Of a DNA stretch of 64,000 bases, positions 9,037-18,366 are shown piece by piece. The notes under the pieces are model-generated. The model was not told where the DNA came from. It saw only the letters and a program-made list of their open reading frames with translations, and made no database searches. How positions within the stretch are numbered: position 1 is the stretch's first letter; every line of letters begins with the position of its first letter. This DNA is from Comamonas sp. JUb58 (GTDB taxonomy: Bacteria > Pseudomonadota > Gammaproteobacteria > Burkholderiales > Burkholderiaceae_C): positions 62,001 to 126,000 of the forward strand of contig NZ_SOAL01000012.1 of assembly GCF_004364775.1 (NCBI RefSeq). The letters are read 5' to 3'. The translations under genes were made by a program, and so were the position numbers.

Positions 9037-9825
9037 ATGAACCTCCCCTACCGCATCCACGTCGACAACGTCTCCCTGCGCTACTTCACACCCCAGGGAG
9101 AAACCCAGGCGCTGCAGAACATCAACCTCTCGGTCAAGGCGGGCGAATTCATCAGCCTGATCGGCCAGTCCGGCTGCGGCAAGAGTACCTTGCTGTCGAT
9201 CCTGGCGGGCATCCTGCCGCCGTCCAGCGGCACCGTGCTGGTCGATGGCCAGACCATCATCGGCCCCAACCCGCGCATCGGCTACATGCTGCAGCAGGAC
9301 TACCTGTTCGAATGGCGCACCATTCTGGAGAACACCTTGCTGGGCGCCCAGATCCAGAAGAAGGACCTGGCCGCCGCCGAAAAGCGCGCCACCCAACTGC
9401 TGCACAAATGCGGCATGGGCGACTACCTGCACCACTACCCCCGCCAGCTCTCGGGTGGCATGCGCCAGCGCGTGGCACTGGCCCGCACCCTGGTCACCAA
9501 CCCGGATGTGGTGCTGCTCGACGAGCCCTTCTCCGCACTCGACTCGCAAACCCGATTGTCGATTGCCGATGAGGTGGTCGATGTGCTGCGCGACGAGGGC
9601 AAGTCGGTGATCCTGGTCACCCACGACATTGGCGAGGCCATTGCGATGACCGACCGCGTCATCGTGCTCTCGCGCCGGCCCGGGCGCATCAAGTCGGTAC
9701 ACCACATGGATTTCCCCTCGCAGGGAGGCAAGCGGCCCACGCCCTTCGAGGCCCGAGGCTGCCCTGAATTCAACGACTACTTCAATGTGCTGTGGGACGA
9801 GATCGATGCCCACGTGGAAGGCTAA
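9037..9825 (+). CDS. ABC transporter ATP-binding protein, SsuB/TauB-like
   Basis: 262 residues, cytoplasmic ATPase of the uptake cassette. Walker A GQSGCGKST (about residue 46), signature LSGGMRQRVALA, Walker B VVLLDEPFSALD and the H-loop VTHDIGEA are all intact. It starts 9 bases after the binding-protein stop and is followed after 2 bases by the permease gene, so the three are co-transcribed. The best-matching subfamily is the nitrate/sulfonate/taurine/hydroxymethylpyrimidine importers. Confidence 0.9.
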   Translation: MNLPYRIHVDNVSLRYFTPQGETQALQNINLSVKAGEFISLIGQSGCGKSTLLSILAGILPPSSGTVLVDGQTIIGPNPRIGYMLQQDYLFEWRTILENTLLGAQIQKKDLAAAEKRATQLLHKCGMGDYLHHYPRQLSGGMRQRVALARTLVTNPDVVLLDEPFSALDSQTRLSIADEVVDVLRDEGKSVILVTHDIGEAIAMTDRVIVLSRRPGRIKSVHHMDFPSQGGKRPTPFEARGCPEFNDYFNVLWDEIDAHVEG

Positions 9826-9827
9826 GC

Positions 9828-10670
9828 ATGAGCACCGTCATGAACACCACCAACACGGCGGCCCCGGCCCAGGCCGACACCCCCAGCCCTGAATACCGCC
9901 AGTGGCTGGCCCAGATCCAGCGCCGCAAACGCCTGATTGCGCTCAGCCGCGCCGGCCTCTTGCTTGCATTCCTGCTGGTCTGGGAGGTACTGGCGCGCAG
10001 CCACATCCTCAACCCCATGCTCACCAGCTATCCCTCGGCCGTGCTGCCCACCCTGGTCGATCTGGCCCGCAACGGCGACCTGCTGGGCCACACCTGGATC
10101 ACCTTCAAGGCCACGGTGATCGGCTTTGCCGTCAGCATGCTGCTGGGCATTGCCATGGCCGCGCTGCTGTGGTGGAGCAGCTTTCTGAAAAAGGTGCTCG
10201 ATCCCTTCCTGGTGATCGCCAATGCCATGCCCAAGATTGCCTTTGTACCCATCTTCTACATCTGGCTGGGCTCGGAGTACTCGGTCTACGGCATGGCCGT
10301 CGCGATCTCGCTGTTCATCACCATCATGGTGGTCTATGAAGGCTTCCAGGCCATCGATCCCAACAAGATCAAGCTGGCCACCACCTTGGGCGCCAGCAAG
10401 TTCCAGGTGATGAAGTACGTGGTGTTCCCGGGCAGCGTGCCGGCGGTGATTGCCGCGATCAAGATGAACATTGGCCTCTCGCTGATCGGCGTCATCGTCG
10501 GCGAGTTCCAGTCCTCCAGCGCCGGACTGGGCTTTTTGATCGTCAATGGCAGCCAGGTGTTCAAGCTCAATGTGGTGATGGCCTCCATCGTCGTGCTGGC
10601 CTTGTTGTCCGCCGTGATGTACATGGCCGTTACCCGGCTGGAGAAAAGCGTCCAGCACCGCTACGCCTGA
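9828..10670 (+). CDS. ABC transporter permease, SsuC-like
   Basis: 280 residues from the ATG at 9828, two bases after the ATPase stop. It is an inner-membrane permease of the binding-protein-dependent family with about six hydrophobic segments and the cytoplasmic EAA-loop pattern ATTLGASKFQVMKYVVFPGS, which contacts the ATPase. The extended N-terminal tail (about 35 residues, Ala/Thr/Pro-rich, then RRKRLIALSRAG) is cytoplasmic. An ATG in the same frame further upstream would overlap the ATPase gene and is not preferred. Confidence 0.88.
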   Translation: MSTVMNTTNTAAPAQADTPSPEYRQWLAQIQRRKRLIALSRAGLLLAFLLVWEVLARSHILNPMLTSYPSAVLPTLVDLARNGDLLGHTWITFKATVIGFAVSMLLGIAMAALLWWSSFLKKVLDPFLVIANAMPKIAFVPIFYIWLGSEYSVYGMAVAISLFITIMVVYEGFQAIDPNKIKLATTLGASKFQVMKYVVFPGSVPAVIAAIKMNIGLSLIGVIVGEFQSSSAGLGFLIVNGSQVFKLNVVMASIVVLALLSAVMYMAVTRLEKSVQHRYA

Positions 10671-10717
10671 GCCCTGTTCACGCCCCCCATTTCAAGAAAC
10701 CAAGAAACGACAACCCC

Positions 10718-11383
10718 ATGCAGTTTGAACCCTGGATTGAAGAACGCGTGCTGGCCCGCCAAGGGGTGCTCCACCCCTATGACCGGTTGGATGCCGCGAC
10801 CACGGCCTTTGTCATCGTGGATCTGCAGAACTACTACACCCAGCCCGGTTTTCAGGGCGAATGCGCACCGGCCCGCGCCATCTTTGGCCAGGTCAACCAG
10901 CTCGCTGCGGCGCTGCGCGCCAAGGGCGGCACCGTGGTGTGGATCAAGACCAGTGCCGACGGCGCCGACCAGTTCTGGTCCCACCACCACCGCCACATGC
11001 TGACGCCCGAGCGCAGTGCGCGCCGGCTGCTGGAGCTGGGCAGCGGCCATGCCGGCTTTGCAATGCCGCCGGCGCTCGATGTACAGCCGGGCGACCTCAC
11101 GGTCGTCAAGCGCTGCTACAGCGCGCTGGCCCCGGGCGCCTCCGACCTGGATGCCGTCCTCAAGGCAAGGGGCGTGCGCACGGTGCTGATCGGCGGCACC
11201 GTCACCAATGTCTGCTGCGAATCGACCGCACGCGACGCGATGATGCTGGACTACGCCACCATCATGGTCGACGACGCGCTGGCCGCCGTCACACCCTATG
11301 AGCATGTGCACAGCCTCAACAACTGGATGCTGTTCTTTGGCGATGTGCTGACGGTGGACGAGGTGGTCACCCGCCTGGGTTGA
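10718..11383 (+). CDS. Isochorismatase-family amidohydrolase, RutB-like
   Basis: 221 residues of the cysteine hydrolase (isochorismatase-like) family. The triad expected of amide-hydrolysing members is visible: Asp35 in FVIVDLQN, Lys131 in TVVKRCYSAL and Cys166 in TNVCCEST, preceded by the cis-peptide GGTVTN. These positions resemble the ureidoacrylate amidohydrolase RutB and biuret hydrolases. It is the last gene of the ABC cassette, 47 bases after the permease, so it probably hydrolyses an amide or ureido bond of the imported compound or its product. The substrate is inferred only in class. Confidence 0.8.
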   Translation: MQFEPWIEERVLARQGVLHPYDRLDAATTAFVIVDLQNYYTQPGFQGECAPARAIFGQVNQLAAALRAKGGTVVWIKTSADGADQFWSHHHRHMLTPERSARRLLELGSGHAGFAMPPALDVQPGDLTVVKRCYSALAPGASDLDAVLKARGVRTVLIGGTVTNVCCESTARDAMMLDYATIMVDDALAAVTPYEHVHSLNNWMLFFGDVLTVDEVVTRLG

Positions 11384-11386
11384 TTC

Positions 11387-11426
11387 CAAAAAAACCGGCC
11401 ATGCTGCGCGAGGCAGCATGGCCGGT
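11387..11426 (-). terminator. Rho-independent terminator of hrpA
   Basis: A perfect 14-bp stem (11394-11407 with 11413-11426, loop GCGAG) is followed on the minus strand by a run of T residues (A-run at 11387-11394 on the plus strand). It lies 12 bases past the hrpA stop. Read on the plus strand it has no T-tract, although it may also slow transcripts from the ABC cassette. Confidence 0.88.
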
Positions 11427-11438
11427 GTCCCTGCATCC

Positions 11439-14400
11439 TTACTGCTGCAGCTGCTGCCAGACCTTGTCCAGCCGCTTGCTGCTGACCGGGTAAGGCGTGC
11501 GCAGCTCCTGCGCAAAAAAGCTCACCCGCAGCTCTTCCAGCATCCAGCGGTACTCCTGCATGCGCGCATCCTCCTGGCCCTTGCGCTCTGCGACCAGGCG
11601 CCAGTAGCGCTGCTCCAGCGGCTGCAGCTCCTTGAGCTTGGCGACGTCGCGTGCCGGGTCGGCCCGGTACTTGTCCAGGCGCGCGGTGATCGCTTTCAGG
11701 TAGCGGGCATAGTGGCCCAGCTGGGCCCAGGGTGCGATGGCGATGAAGTTCTTGGGCACCAGCTTTTGCAGCTGCTGCTGGGCATCTGCGGTGGCCTCGG
11801 GGGCGTTCTTGGTGTCCTTGATCTTGCGCACGGCAGCCATGTATTCCTGCAGCACGCCAGCAGCCATGCGCGCCACCTCGTTGGCGATCAGGGTCAGGCG
11901 CCCGCGCCCGTCCTGCACCCGCTGCTTGAACTGCTGCGCATCGGCGGGCAGCGGCTCTTGCAGAAAGGCGCGGTCAATCGCCACATTAATGATCTGCTCG
12001 CGCAGCTCTTCCTGCGTGCCCAGCGGCATATAGCCCACCGCCATCTTCTGCAGATCGGGGATGTTCTTCTCCAGGTACTTGAGCGCATCGCGGATCTGCA
12101 GCGCAAACAGGCGGCGCAGGCCCAGCGCATGGCGGCTGGCTGCCACCTCGGGCTCGTCAAACACCTCGATGCCGACGCCGTTGCCGTGGTCGATCAGTGC
12201 GGGGAAGCCAATCAGCGTCTGGTTGCCCTTCTTGATCTCCATCAGCTCGGGCAAGGCGCCAAAGCTCCAATCGGTCCAGAGCTTGTCGGCCGCATGCACG
12301 GGCCCCGACGGCTTGGCCTGGGCTGCCCCGCTATTGGGCGCCGGGGCCGCCTTGCCACCCTGCTTGGCAGCGGCGGCCGGCGCTTGTGCCGGCGCCGCCG
12401 CGCCCACGCCATCGGCCTGCGGCGCGATCTTGAGCTCGGCCAACGCCTGGAAGGCGCCGCGCGCCTTGGCGCCCCACTGGGCCTTCAGGGCGCCCAGGTT
12501 GCGGCCCTGGCCCAGCTGGCGGCCATGCTCGTCGCTGATGCGGAAGTTCATGAACAGATGTGGGCTGAGCATGTCCAGCTTGAAATCGGCGCGCTTGATA
12601 TCCAGCGAGGTCTCGTCGCGTGCTTGCTTGAGCAGCACCTCGACCAGGCTGCCGGCACCAAAGCGCTCGGCGCTGCCCAGCAGCTCGGCCAGGCGCTGGG
12701 CGTTTTCAGCCAACGGCACAAAGCGGCTGCGCGGGCGCTGGGGCAGACTTTTGAGCAAGGCCTGGATCTTGTCCTTGAGCATGCCCGGCACCAGCCATTC
12801 GGCTCGCTCCTCGCTTACCTGGTTGAGCACAAACAGCGGCACCGTCACGGTCACGCCATCGCGCGGGTCACCGGGCTGGTGCAGGTAGCTGGCCGTGCAA
12901 TCGACCCCACCCATCTTGATGGTCTTGGGGAAGGCGGCCGTCGTGATGCCGGCGGCCTCATGGCGCATCAGCTCGTCGCGCGACAGGCGCAGCAGATCGG
13001 GGTTGCGCGCGCTCTCGTCCTTGACCCAGCGCTCCAGCGCCCGGCCGGTGCAGATGTCTTGCGGAATCTGCTGGTCGTAGAACGCATAGATCAGGGCTTC
13101 GTCCACCAGCACGTCCTGCCGGCGGCTCTTGTGCTCCAGCTCCTCGACCTTGGCAATCAGCTTCTGGTTGGCCTGCAAGAACGGCAGGCGCGTCTCCCAG
13201 TCGCCTTCGACCAGCGCCTGGCGGATAAAGATATCGCGCGCGCCTTGCGGGTCGATCTTGCCGTAGCTGATGCGGCGCTGGCTGTAGACCACCAGGCCAT
13301 ACAAGGTGGCGCGCTCATAGGCCGCAACCTCGCCCTGCTTTTTCTCCCAATGCGGGTCCAGCAACTGCTTGCGCAGCAGATGCGCGCCCACCTGCTCCAG
13401 CCACTGGGGCTCGATGGCGGCAATGCCCCGGCCGTAGAGGCGCGAGGTCTCGACCAGTTCGGCCGCGACAATCCAGCGGCCCGGTTTTTTGGACAGGTGC
13501 GCACCGGGGTGCGGATGGAAGCGGATGCCACGCGCACCCAGGTAGCCATCGCCCTCCTCGGTCTTGAAACCGATATTGCCCAGCAGGCCCGAAAGCATGG
13601 ACAGGTGCACGGCCTCGTAGCCGGCGGCCTCCTCGTTCATCGGCCAGCGCTGCTCCTTGACCACCGTCAGCAGCTGCGAATGGATGTCGCGCCACTCGCG
13701 CACGCGGCGGATATTGATGAAGTTCTGGCGCAGCAGCTGCTCCCACTGCCGGTTGCTCAGCTTGTGGCTGGCCTCGTCGGCCACGCTGTCCTGCGGCGTG
13801 AAAGCTGCCAGCGGCGCGGCCGTGTCCACTGCGGCAATAGCACCGGTGCTGCGCTGGACCACCGGCAAAAAGGCGGCATTGCGCCCCAACGCCTGGCCCT
13901 TGGCCGGTGCCGATTGCTGGGCCATGTCCTTGCGGCTCTTGGCCACCACCTTGCCGCCGCGCGCATCCTGCAGCCATTTCCACAGCCGCAGGTAGCCACT
14001 GAACTCGCTTTTTTCGTCGTCAAACTTGGCATGCTGCTGGTCGGCCTGCTGCTGGGCTTCCAGCGGGCGGTCGCGCACATCCTGCACGCTCAGCGCCGAG
14101 GCAATCACCAGCACCTCGGCCAGTGCACCGCGCTCGCGCGCCTCCACAATCATGCGCGCCACGCGCGGGTCCAGCGGCAGACGCGACAAAGCCTGGCCCA
14201 TTGGCAGCAGCTCGCCCTGCTCATCGACGGCACCCAGCTCGGCCAGCAACTGGTAGCCGTCGGCAATCGCGCGGCCGGATGGCGCTTCCAGAAACGGGAA
14301 GTTCACCACATCGCCCAGGCGCAAGGCTTTCATGCGCAGGATAACGCCGGCCAAGGACGAGCGCAGGATTTCCGGATCGGTGAAGGGGCTGCGTGACTGG

Positions 14401-15509
14401 AAATCGGCCTCGTCATAGAGACGAATGCAGATACCGTTGGCCACGCGGCCGCAACGGCCGGCGCGCTGGTTGGCCGCTGCCTGGCTGACCGGCTCGACCA
14501 GCAACTGCTCGACCTTGCTGCGGAAGGAATAGCGCTTGACCCGGGCCGTGCCGGCATCGATCACATAGCGGATGCCGGGCACGGTAAGCGAGGTTTCGGC
14601 CACGTTGGTGGCCAGCACAATGCGGCGGCCGGTATGGCCTTCAAAAATGCGGTCCTGCTCGGCCTGCGACAGGCGCGAGAACAGCGGCAGCACCTCGGCA
14701 TTGCGCAACACCGGCGAATGCTGCAGGTGCTTGCGCAAATGGTCGGCAGCCTCGCGGATCTCGCGCTCGCCGGGCAGAAAAATCAGGATGTCGCCGCCGG
14801 CCCCACCGGTCCACAGCTCATCGACGCCATCGGCTATCGCATCGTTGAGGTCGTAGTCCTTGGCATCTTCAAAGGGGCGGTAGCGCATCTCCACCGGGAA
14901 GGTGCGGCCCGAGACCATGATCACCGGCGCCGGGCCTTGCGGGCCGGCAAAGTGCTTGGCAAAGCGATCGGCATCGATGGTGGCCGAGGTCACCACCACT
15001 TTCAGATCGGGGCGCTTGGGCAGCAACTGGCGCAGATAGCCCAGCAGAAAGTCGATATTGAGGCTGCGCTCATGGGCCTCGTCAATGATCAAGGTGTCGT
15101 AGGCCTTGAGCAGCGGGTCGGTCTGGGTCTCGGCCAGCAAGATACCGTCGGTCATCAGCTTGACCGAGGCGTCCTTGGACAAACGGTCCTGGAAACGCAC
15201 CTTGTAGCCCACCACATCGCCCAGGGGGGTCTGCAGCTCTTCGGCGATGCGCTTGGCCACGCTGCTGGCTGCAATACGGCGGGGCTGGGTGTGGCCGATC
15301 AAATGGCCGCGCACCTCACCCTTGTCATTGGGGGTGGCATTGATCTTGCCGCGGCCCAGGGCCAGTGCAATCTTGGGCAGCTGGGTGGTCTTGCCCGATC
15401 CGGTCTCGCCGCAGACGATGATGACCTGGTGGCGGTCCATGGCCTCCATGATTTCATCACGGCGGGCGGAAACTGGCAGGGATTCGGGAAACGTAATCTT
15501 GAGCGACAT
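11439..15509 (-). CDS. hrpA: ATP-dependent RNA helicase HrpA
   Basis: 1356 residues from the ATG at 15509; a GTG 33 bases upstream is also in frame, but family alignments begin near the chosen Met. This DEAH-box helicase acts on ribosomes and mRNA. Visible: Walker A GETGSGKTTQLP (about residue 33), DEAHERSLN (about 140), SATI, the helicase C motifs TNVAETSLTVPG and QRAGRCGR, then the OB-fold/HrpA-specific C-terminal half, including a low-complexity Ala/Pro/Gln stretch (about residues 1030-1065). Length agrees with E. coli HrpA (about 1300). It ends at a strong terminator. Confidence 0.93.
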   Translation of the reverse strand: MSLKITFPESLPVSARRDEIMEAMDRHQVIIVCGETGSGKTTQLPKIALALGRGKINATPNDKGEVRGHLIGHTQPRRIAASSVAKRIAEELQTPLGDVVGYKVRFQDRLSKDASVKLMTDGILLAETQTDPLLKAYDTLIIDEAHERSLNIDFLLGYLRQLLPKRPDLKVVVTSATIDADRFAKHFAGPQGPAPVIMVSGRTFPVEMRYRPFEDAKDYDLNDAIADGVDELWTGGAGGDILIFLPGEREIREAADHLRKHLQHSPVLRNAEVLPLFSRLSQAEQDRIFEGHTGRRIVLATNVAETSLTVPGIRYVIDAGTARVKRYSFRSKVEQLLVEPVSQAAANQRAGRCGRVANGICIRLYDEADFQSRSPFTDPEILRSSLAGVILRMKALRLGDVVNFPFLEAPSGRAIADGYQLLAELGAVDEQGELLPMGQALSRLPLDPRVARMIVEARERGALAEVLVIASALSVQDVRDRPLEAQQQADQQHAKFDDEKSEFSGYLRLWKWLQDARGGKVVAKSRKDMAQQSAPAKGQALGRNAAFLPVVQRSTGAIAAVDTAAPLAAFTPQDSVADEASHKLSNRQWEQLLRQNFINIRRVREWRDIHSQLLTVVKEQRWPMNEEAAGYEAVHLSMLSGLLGNIGFKTEEGDGYLGARGIRFHPHPGAHLSKKPGRWIVAAELVETSRLYGRGIAAIEPQWLEQVGAHLLRKQLLDPHWEKKQGEVAAYERATLYGLVVYSQRRISYGKIDPQGARDIFIRQALVEGDWETRLPFLQANQKLIAKVEELEHKSRRQDVLVDEALIYAFYDQQIPQDICTGRALERWVKDESARNPDLLRLSRDELMRHEAAGITTAAFPKTIKMGGVDCTASYLHQPGDPRDGVTVTVPLFVLNQVSEERAEWLVPGMLKDKIQALLKSLPQRPRSRFVPLAENAQRLAELLGSAERFGAGSLVEVLLKQARDETSLDIKRADFKLDMLSPHLFMNFRISDEHGRQLGQGRNLGALKAQWGAKARGAFQALAELKIAPQADGVGAAAPAQAPAAAAKQGGKAAPAPNSGAAQAKPSGPVHAADKLWTDWSFGALPELMEIKKGNQTLIGFPALIDHGNGVGIEVFDEPEVAASRHALGLRRLFALQIRDALKYLEKNIPDLQKMAVGYMPLGTQEELREQIINVAIDRAFLQEPLPADAQQFKQRVQDGRGRLTLIANEVARMAAGVLQEYMAAVRKIKDTKNAPEATADAQQQLQKLVPKNFIAIAPWAQLGHYARYLKAITARLDKYRADPARDVAKLKELQPLEQRYWRLVAERKGQEDARMQEYRWMLEELRVSFFAQELRTPYPVSSKRLDKVWQQLQQ

Positions 15510-15590
15510 AGGGGCAGCATTATCCCCGCAGCAGGCCCCCACCGGTTGCGAAGCCGCAACAACGCCTTGGACCCACGCAGGCTTTGCCGC

Positions 15591-16376
15591 TCAATCGCTG
15601 CTGCCGCCCCCGCAGCTGCTACCGCCGCAACTGCTGCCACTGCAGCTGGACGAGCCGCCATCGCTGTCCGCGCTGGTGCTGCTGCTCGCCACATCGCTGC
15701 TATCGCCAGCGCTGCTGCTGTCGTCGCGGTAGCTGCTGCTGTCGCTGCCCGACACCGGGCTGGAGCTGCTGTCCATGCTGCTGCTCGCCGCCGCTGCCGC
15801 CTGCGCAAATGCTGCCGCCCACTGGTCCAGCAGCTCCGGCGGGTAGAGCCAGCCGTCCTCCAACGCGGCTGCGGCATCCAACGCAAACAGCAGGGGGATG
15901 CCACCCAGCAGCGCGCCCACCATGTAGCGCCGGCTGTGCATGGCCGCATTCCAGCTCGGTTGCATCTGCGCTGCCTGGTTCTGCGCTGCCTGGTGCTGTG
16001 AAACGCCGGCGCTGGCTGCCTGCGCGGGCAGGTGGTGGAACATATGCCCGAAGGCACGCTGGCAAAACTGCTGGTAGCGCCGCGTATCCAGGATGAAGGC
16101 ATGCCAGAGCGCATCGGCCAGGCGCGAGGGCATCTGCAGCTGCGCGCGGGGTGCCAGCCAGTGCATGATGAAAAACTGGCGCAGCGCCTCTTCGGCCTGC
16201 GCCAGGTTGGCATCGCTCAGGTAGGGATAGTCACGCCAGATCGCCTTGCGGTAGGCTGCATCGAACCGGTACTGCTGCAAAAAGCGCAATTGCCGGCGTC
16301 TGCGCAGCCCGCGCCAGCCCAGCACAGCGAACAGCGCGGCAACGATGGCGGCAAAGATCAGAAACATACGGCCCAC
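15591..16376 (-). CDS. GRDP-like membrane protein with Ser/Gly/Cys tail
   Basis: 261 residues. An N-terminal membrane helix (residues 4-20) is followed by basic residues and a helical domain with the pattern LADALWHAFILDTRRYQQFC ... FGHMFHHLP, which resembles glycine-rich-domain-containing (GRDP/DUF1399-type) proteins. A second hydrophobic segment (about 153-167) follows. The C-terminus, from about residue 195, is extremely Ser-rich and ends in Cys/Gly repeats (SCSGSSCGGSSCGGG). Such tails occur in several poorly characterised bacterial membrane proteins. The start could be the Met at residue 4. It stands alone between hrpA and the flavin reductase. Function unknown. Confidence 0.6.
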   Translation of the reverse strand: MGRMFLIFAAIVAALFAVLGWRGLRRRRQLRFLQQYRFDAAYRKAIWRDYPYLSDANLAQAEEALRQFFIMHWLAPRAQLQMPSRLADALWHAFILDTRRYQQFCQRAFGHMFHHLPAQAASAGVSQHQAAQNQAAQMQPSWNAAMHSRRYMVGALLGGIPLLFALDAAAALEDGWLYPPELLDQWAAAFAQAAAAASSSMDSSSSPVSGSDSSSYRDDSSSAGDSSDVASSSTSADSDGGSSSCSGSSCGGSSCGGGSSD

Positions 16377-16424
16377 CCAGCGCCGAGGTTGGCGCGCAAG
16401 CAGCCAGGAACGCCATCAACGCGA

Positions 16425-17069
16425 TCAAGCCTTGGGCACGGGTACATCAATGGCCTCCCCGATGGCATAGAAATGGCCGCCGGCGACATAGTGCAAAGTG
16501 CGTAGCGCCTGCGGTGCGGTCTCGAAATGCCAGTGGCCGTCGCGGAACACCCGGTCGTCGGCCCAGGCCCCGGTGACCTCGCCAATGAACAGGTCATAGC
16601 TTTGTTGGTTGTGGGGCTCGGGCAGCAGCCGGCATTCCAGCCAGGCGGCGCAGCCAGCCACCAGGGGCGTTTGCTGACCGGGGGCATCAAACAGCTGCAC
16701 GCCGGATTGGGCCAGCTTGCCCGGTTGCTGCAGCGCGCTGATGGTGCCCAGCTCCACCGTCAAGGCGGCGATGGGTACGGTGGGCAGCTGCAGCGCAAAG
16801 CGGCCGCTGGCCTCAACCAGCGCACGGGTGCGGGTGGCCTTGTCCAGCACCACGGTCACCTTGGGCGGCATGAAGTCCAGCGCGCAGGCCCAGGCGGCGG
16901 CCATCACATTGCGCTCGCCGCCATGGGCAGCGGACACCAGCACCGTGGGGCCGTGGTTGAGCAGGCGGTAGGCTTTTTCCAGCGCCACGGGTTGGAAGTG
17001 GGGGTTGGCGCTGCCAGAGATCAGGTCCATAGAGGCGGTCTGCAAATACAAGATGCCTCCATTGTGCAT
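16425..17069 (-). CDS. Flavin reductase family protein
   Basis: 214 residues from the ATG at 17069, which has a GGAGG site 8 bases upstream; the open frame continues upstream without a better start. The FMN-binding split-barrel pattern is visible: a Thr/Ser-rich start of the fold (GPTVLVSAAHGGERNVMAAA), PPKVTVVLDKATRTRALVEASG and later LECRLLPEPHNQQSYDLFIGEV. Members reduce free flavins or act as flavin-binding enzymes beside monooxygenases; no such partner is adjacent. The Bug gene upstream ends 40 bases before this start on the same strand. Confidence 0.75.
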   Translation of the reverse strand: MHNGGILYLQTASMDLISGSANPHFQPVALEKAYRLLNHGPTVLVSAAHGGERNVMAAAWACALDFMPPKVTVVLDKATRTRALVEASGRFALQLPTVPIAALTVELGTISALQQPGKLAQSGVQLFDAPGQQTPLVAGCAAWLECRLLPEPHNQQSYDLFIGEVTGAWADDRVFRDGHWHFETAPQALRTLHYVAGGHFYAIGEAIDVPVPKA

Positions 17070-17109
17070 GTCTGCGCCCTCCAGCGCATCCGCCAGCGCA
17101 GCCTGCCGC

Positions 17110-18105
17110 TCAATCGATGCGGATCTGCGCGGCCTTGACCACCCGCGCCCATTTGTCGATCTCGGACTGCAGGCGCTGCGCCATTTCTTCGGGCGTGCCG
17201 GGGTCGGCCTCGGCACCCGCCACATACAGACGCTGGCGCACTTCCTGCGCCCGCATCACCTGGTTGAAATCGGCATTGACCTTGGCGACGATCTCCTTGG
17301 GCGTGCCGGCCGGCGCAAACAGCGCCGCCCAGGAATAGGCTTCGTAACCGGGCAGGCCCTGCTCGGCAATGGTCGGCACCTCGGGCATGATCGCCGAGCG
17401 CTTGGGACTGGCAACGCCCAGCACCCGCACCTTGCCGCTCTTGATATGGCCAATGGCGGTGGGCGCATCGCTGAACATCATGGCCACCTGGCCGCCCAGC
17501 ACATCGGTCATCGCGGGGGCGCTGCCCTTGTAGGGAATGTGCAGCAGCTTGGTGCCGGCATGCATGTTGAAGAGTTCCCCCGCCAGGTGGGTGCCGCCGC
17601 CATTGCCCGACGAGGCAAAGGCCAGGTTGCTGCCCGGCTTTTTGGCCAGCGCAATCAGCTCCTGCACATTCTTGGCCGGCACGCTGGGGTTGACCACCAA
17701 GAACACCGGGAACATGGCCGCAAAGCTCACCGGCACAAAGTCCTTCTGGATGTCATAGCTCAGCTTGGGGTGCAGCGAGGGGTTGACCGAATGGTGGATC
17801 GCGCCAACAAACAGGCTGTATCCGTCGGCCGGTTGGCGCGACGCCATCTCGGCACCGATGATGCCGCCACCGCCCGCGCGGTTGTCGATAAAGGTGCCCT
17901 GGCCCCAGAGCTGGCCCAAGGGCGGCACAAAGGCACGCGCCGTCGTATCGACCGGGCCGCCGGGTGGGAAGGGCACGATGAACTTGACCTGCTTGTTGGG
18001 GTAGTCGGCCGCATGCGCAGCCCCCGCATGCAGCAAAGGCAGGCCGGCGGCCAGGGGCGCTGCGCCCAGCGCCAGCATCTGGCGGCGGTTGATGGTGGTG
18101 GTCAT
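17110..18105 (-). CDS. Bug/TctC-family periplasmic binding protein
   Basis: 331 residues from the ATG at 18105, with a GGAGA site just upstream. A signal peptide with a twin-arginine-like start (TTTINRRQMLALGAAPLAA) ends near AHA-ADYP. The mature part carries the Bug signatures VKFIVPFPPGGPVDTTAR, NRAGGGGIIGA, LTVNPSVPAKN-like VVNPSVPAKNVQEL and HIPYKGSAPAMTDVLGGQV. Bug proteins bind carboxylates for tripartite tricarboxylate transporters, but no tctA/tctB genes lie nearby, so this is an orphan; such orphans are abundant in Burkholderiales. It diverges from argA across 261 bases in which no further gene is visible. Confidence 0.88.
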   Translation of the reverse strand: MTTTINRRQMLALGAAPLAAGLPLLHAGAAHAADYPNKQVKFIVPFPPGGPVDTTARAFVPPLGQLWGQGTFIDNRAGGGGIIGAEMASRQPADGYSLFVGAIHHSVNPSLHPKLSYDIQKDFVPVSFAAMFPVFLVVNPSVPAKNVQELIALAKKPGSNLAFASSGNGGGTHLAGELFNMHAGTKLLHIPYKGSAPAMTDVLGGQVAMMFSDAPTAIGHIKSGKVRVLGVASPKRSAIMPEVPTIAEQGLPGYEAYSWAALFAPAGTPKEIVAKVNADFNQVMRAQEVRQRLYVAGAEADPGTPEEMAQRLQSEIDKWARVVKAAQIRID

Positions 18106-18366
18106 GCTTGTCTCCAGGCTATTTTTTGCAAAACCGCCATCATCGGCCCGGCGCGCCGGTTTGCCCACACCTGCGCCGTTTGTGATTGCGAAACCTCCAC
18201 TTCGCGCCAGCAGAAATGGACATGGCGGCACTGATGGATTTTTCCCATGGCGGCGAGGGCAAATCTGCAGCCAACTGCATGCAGGCGCGCGATGTTTGTA
18301 TAACAATAGCGGCAGCCGCAAACCGCCGATCTGGCGTGCTTCTAGGAAATACCCAACCCCACCCCC

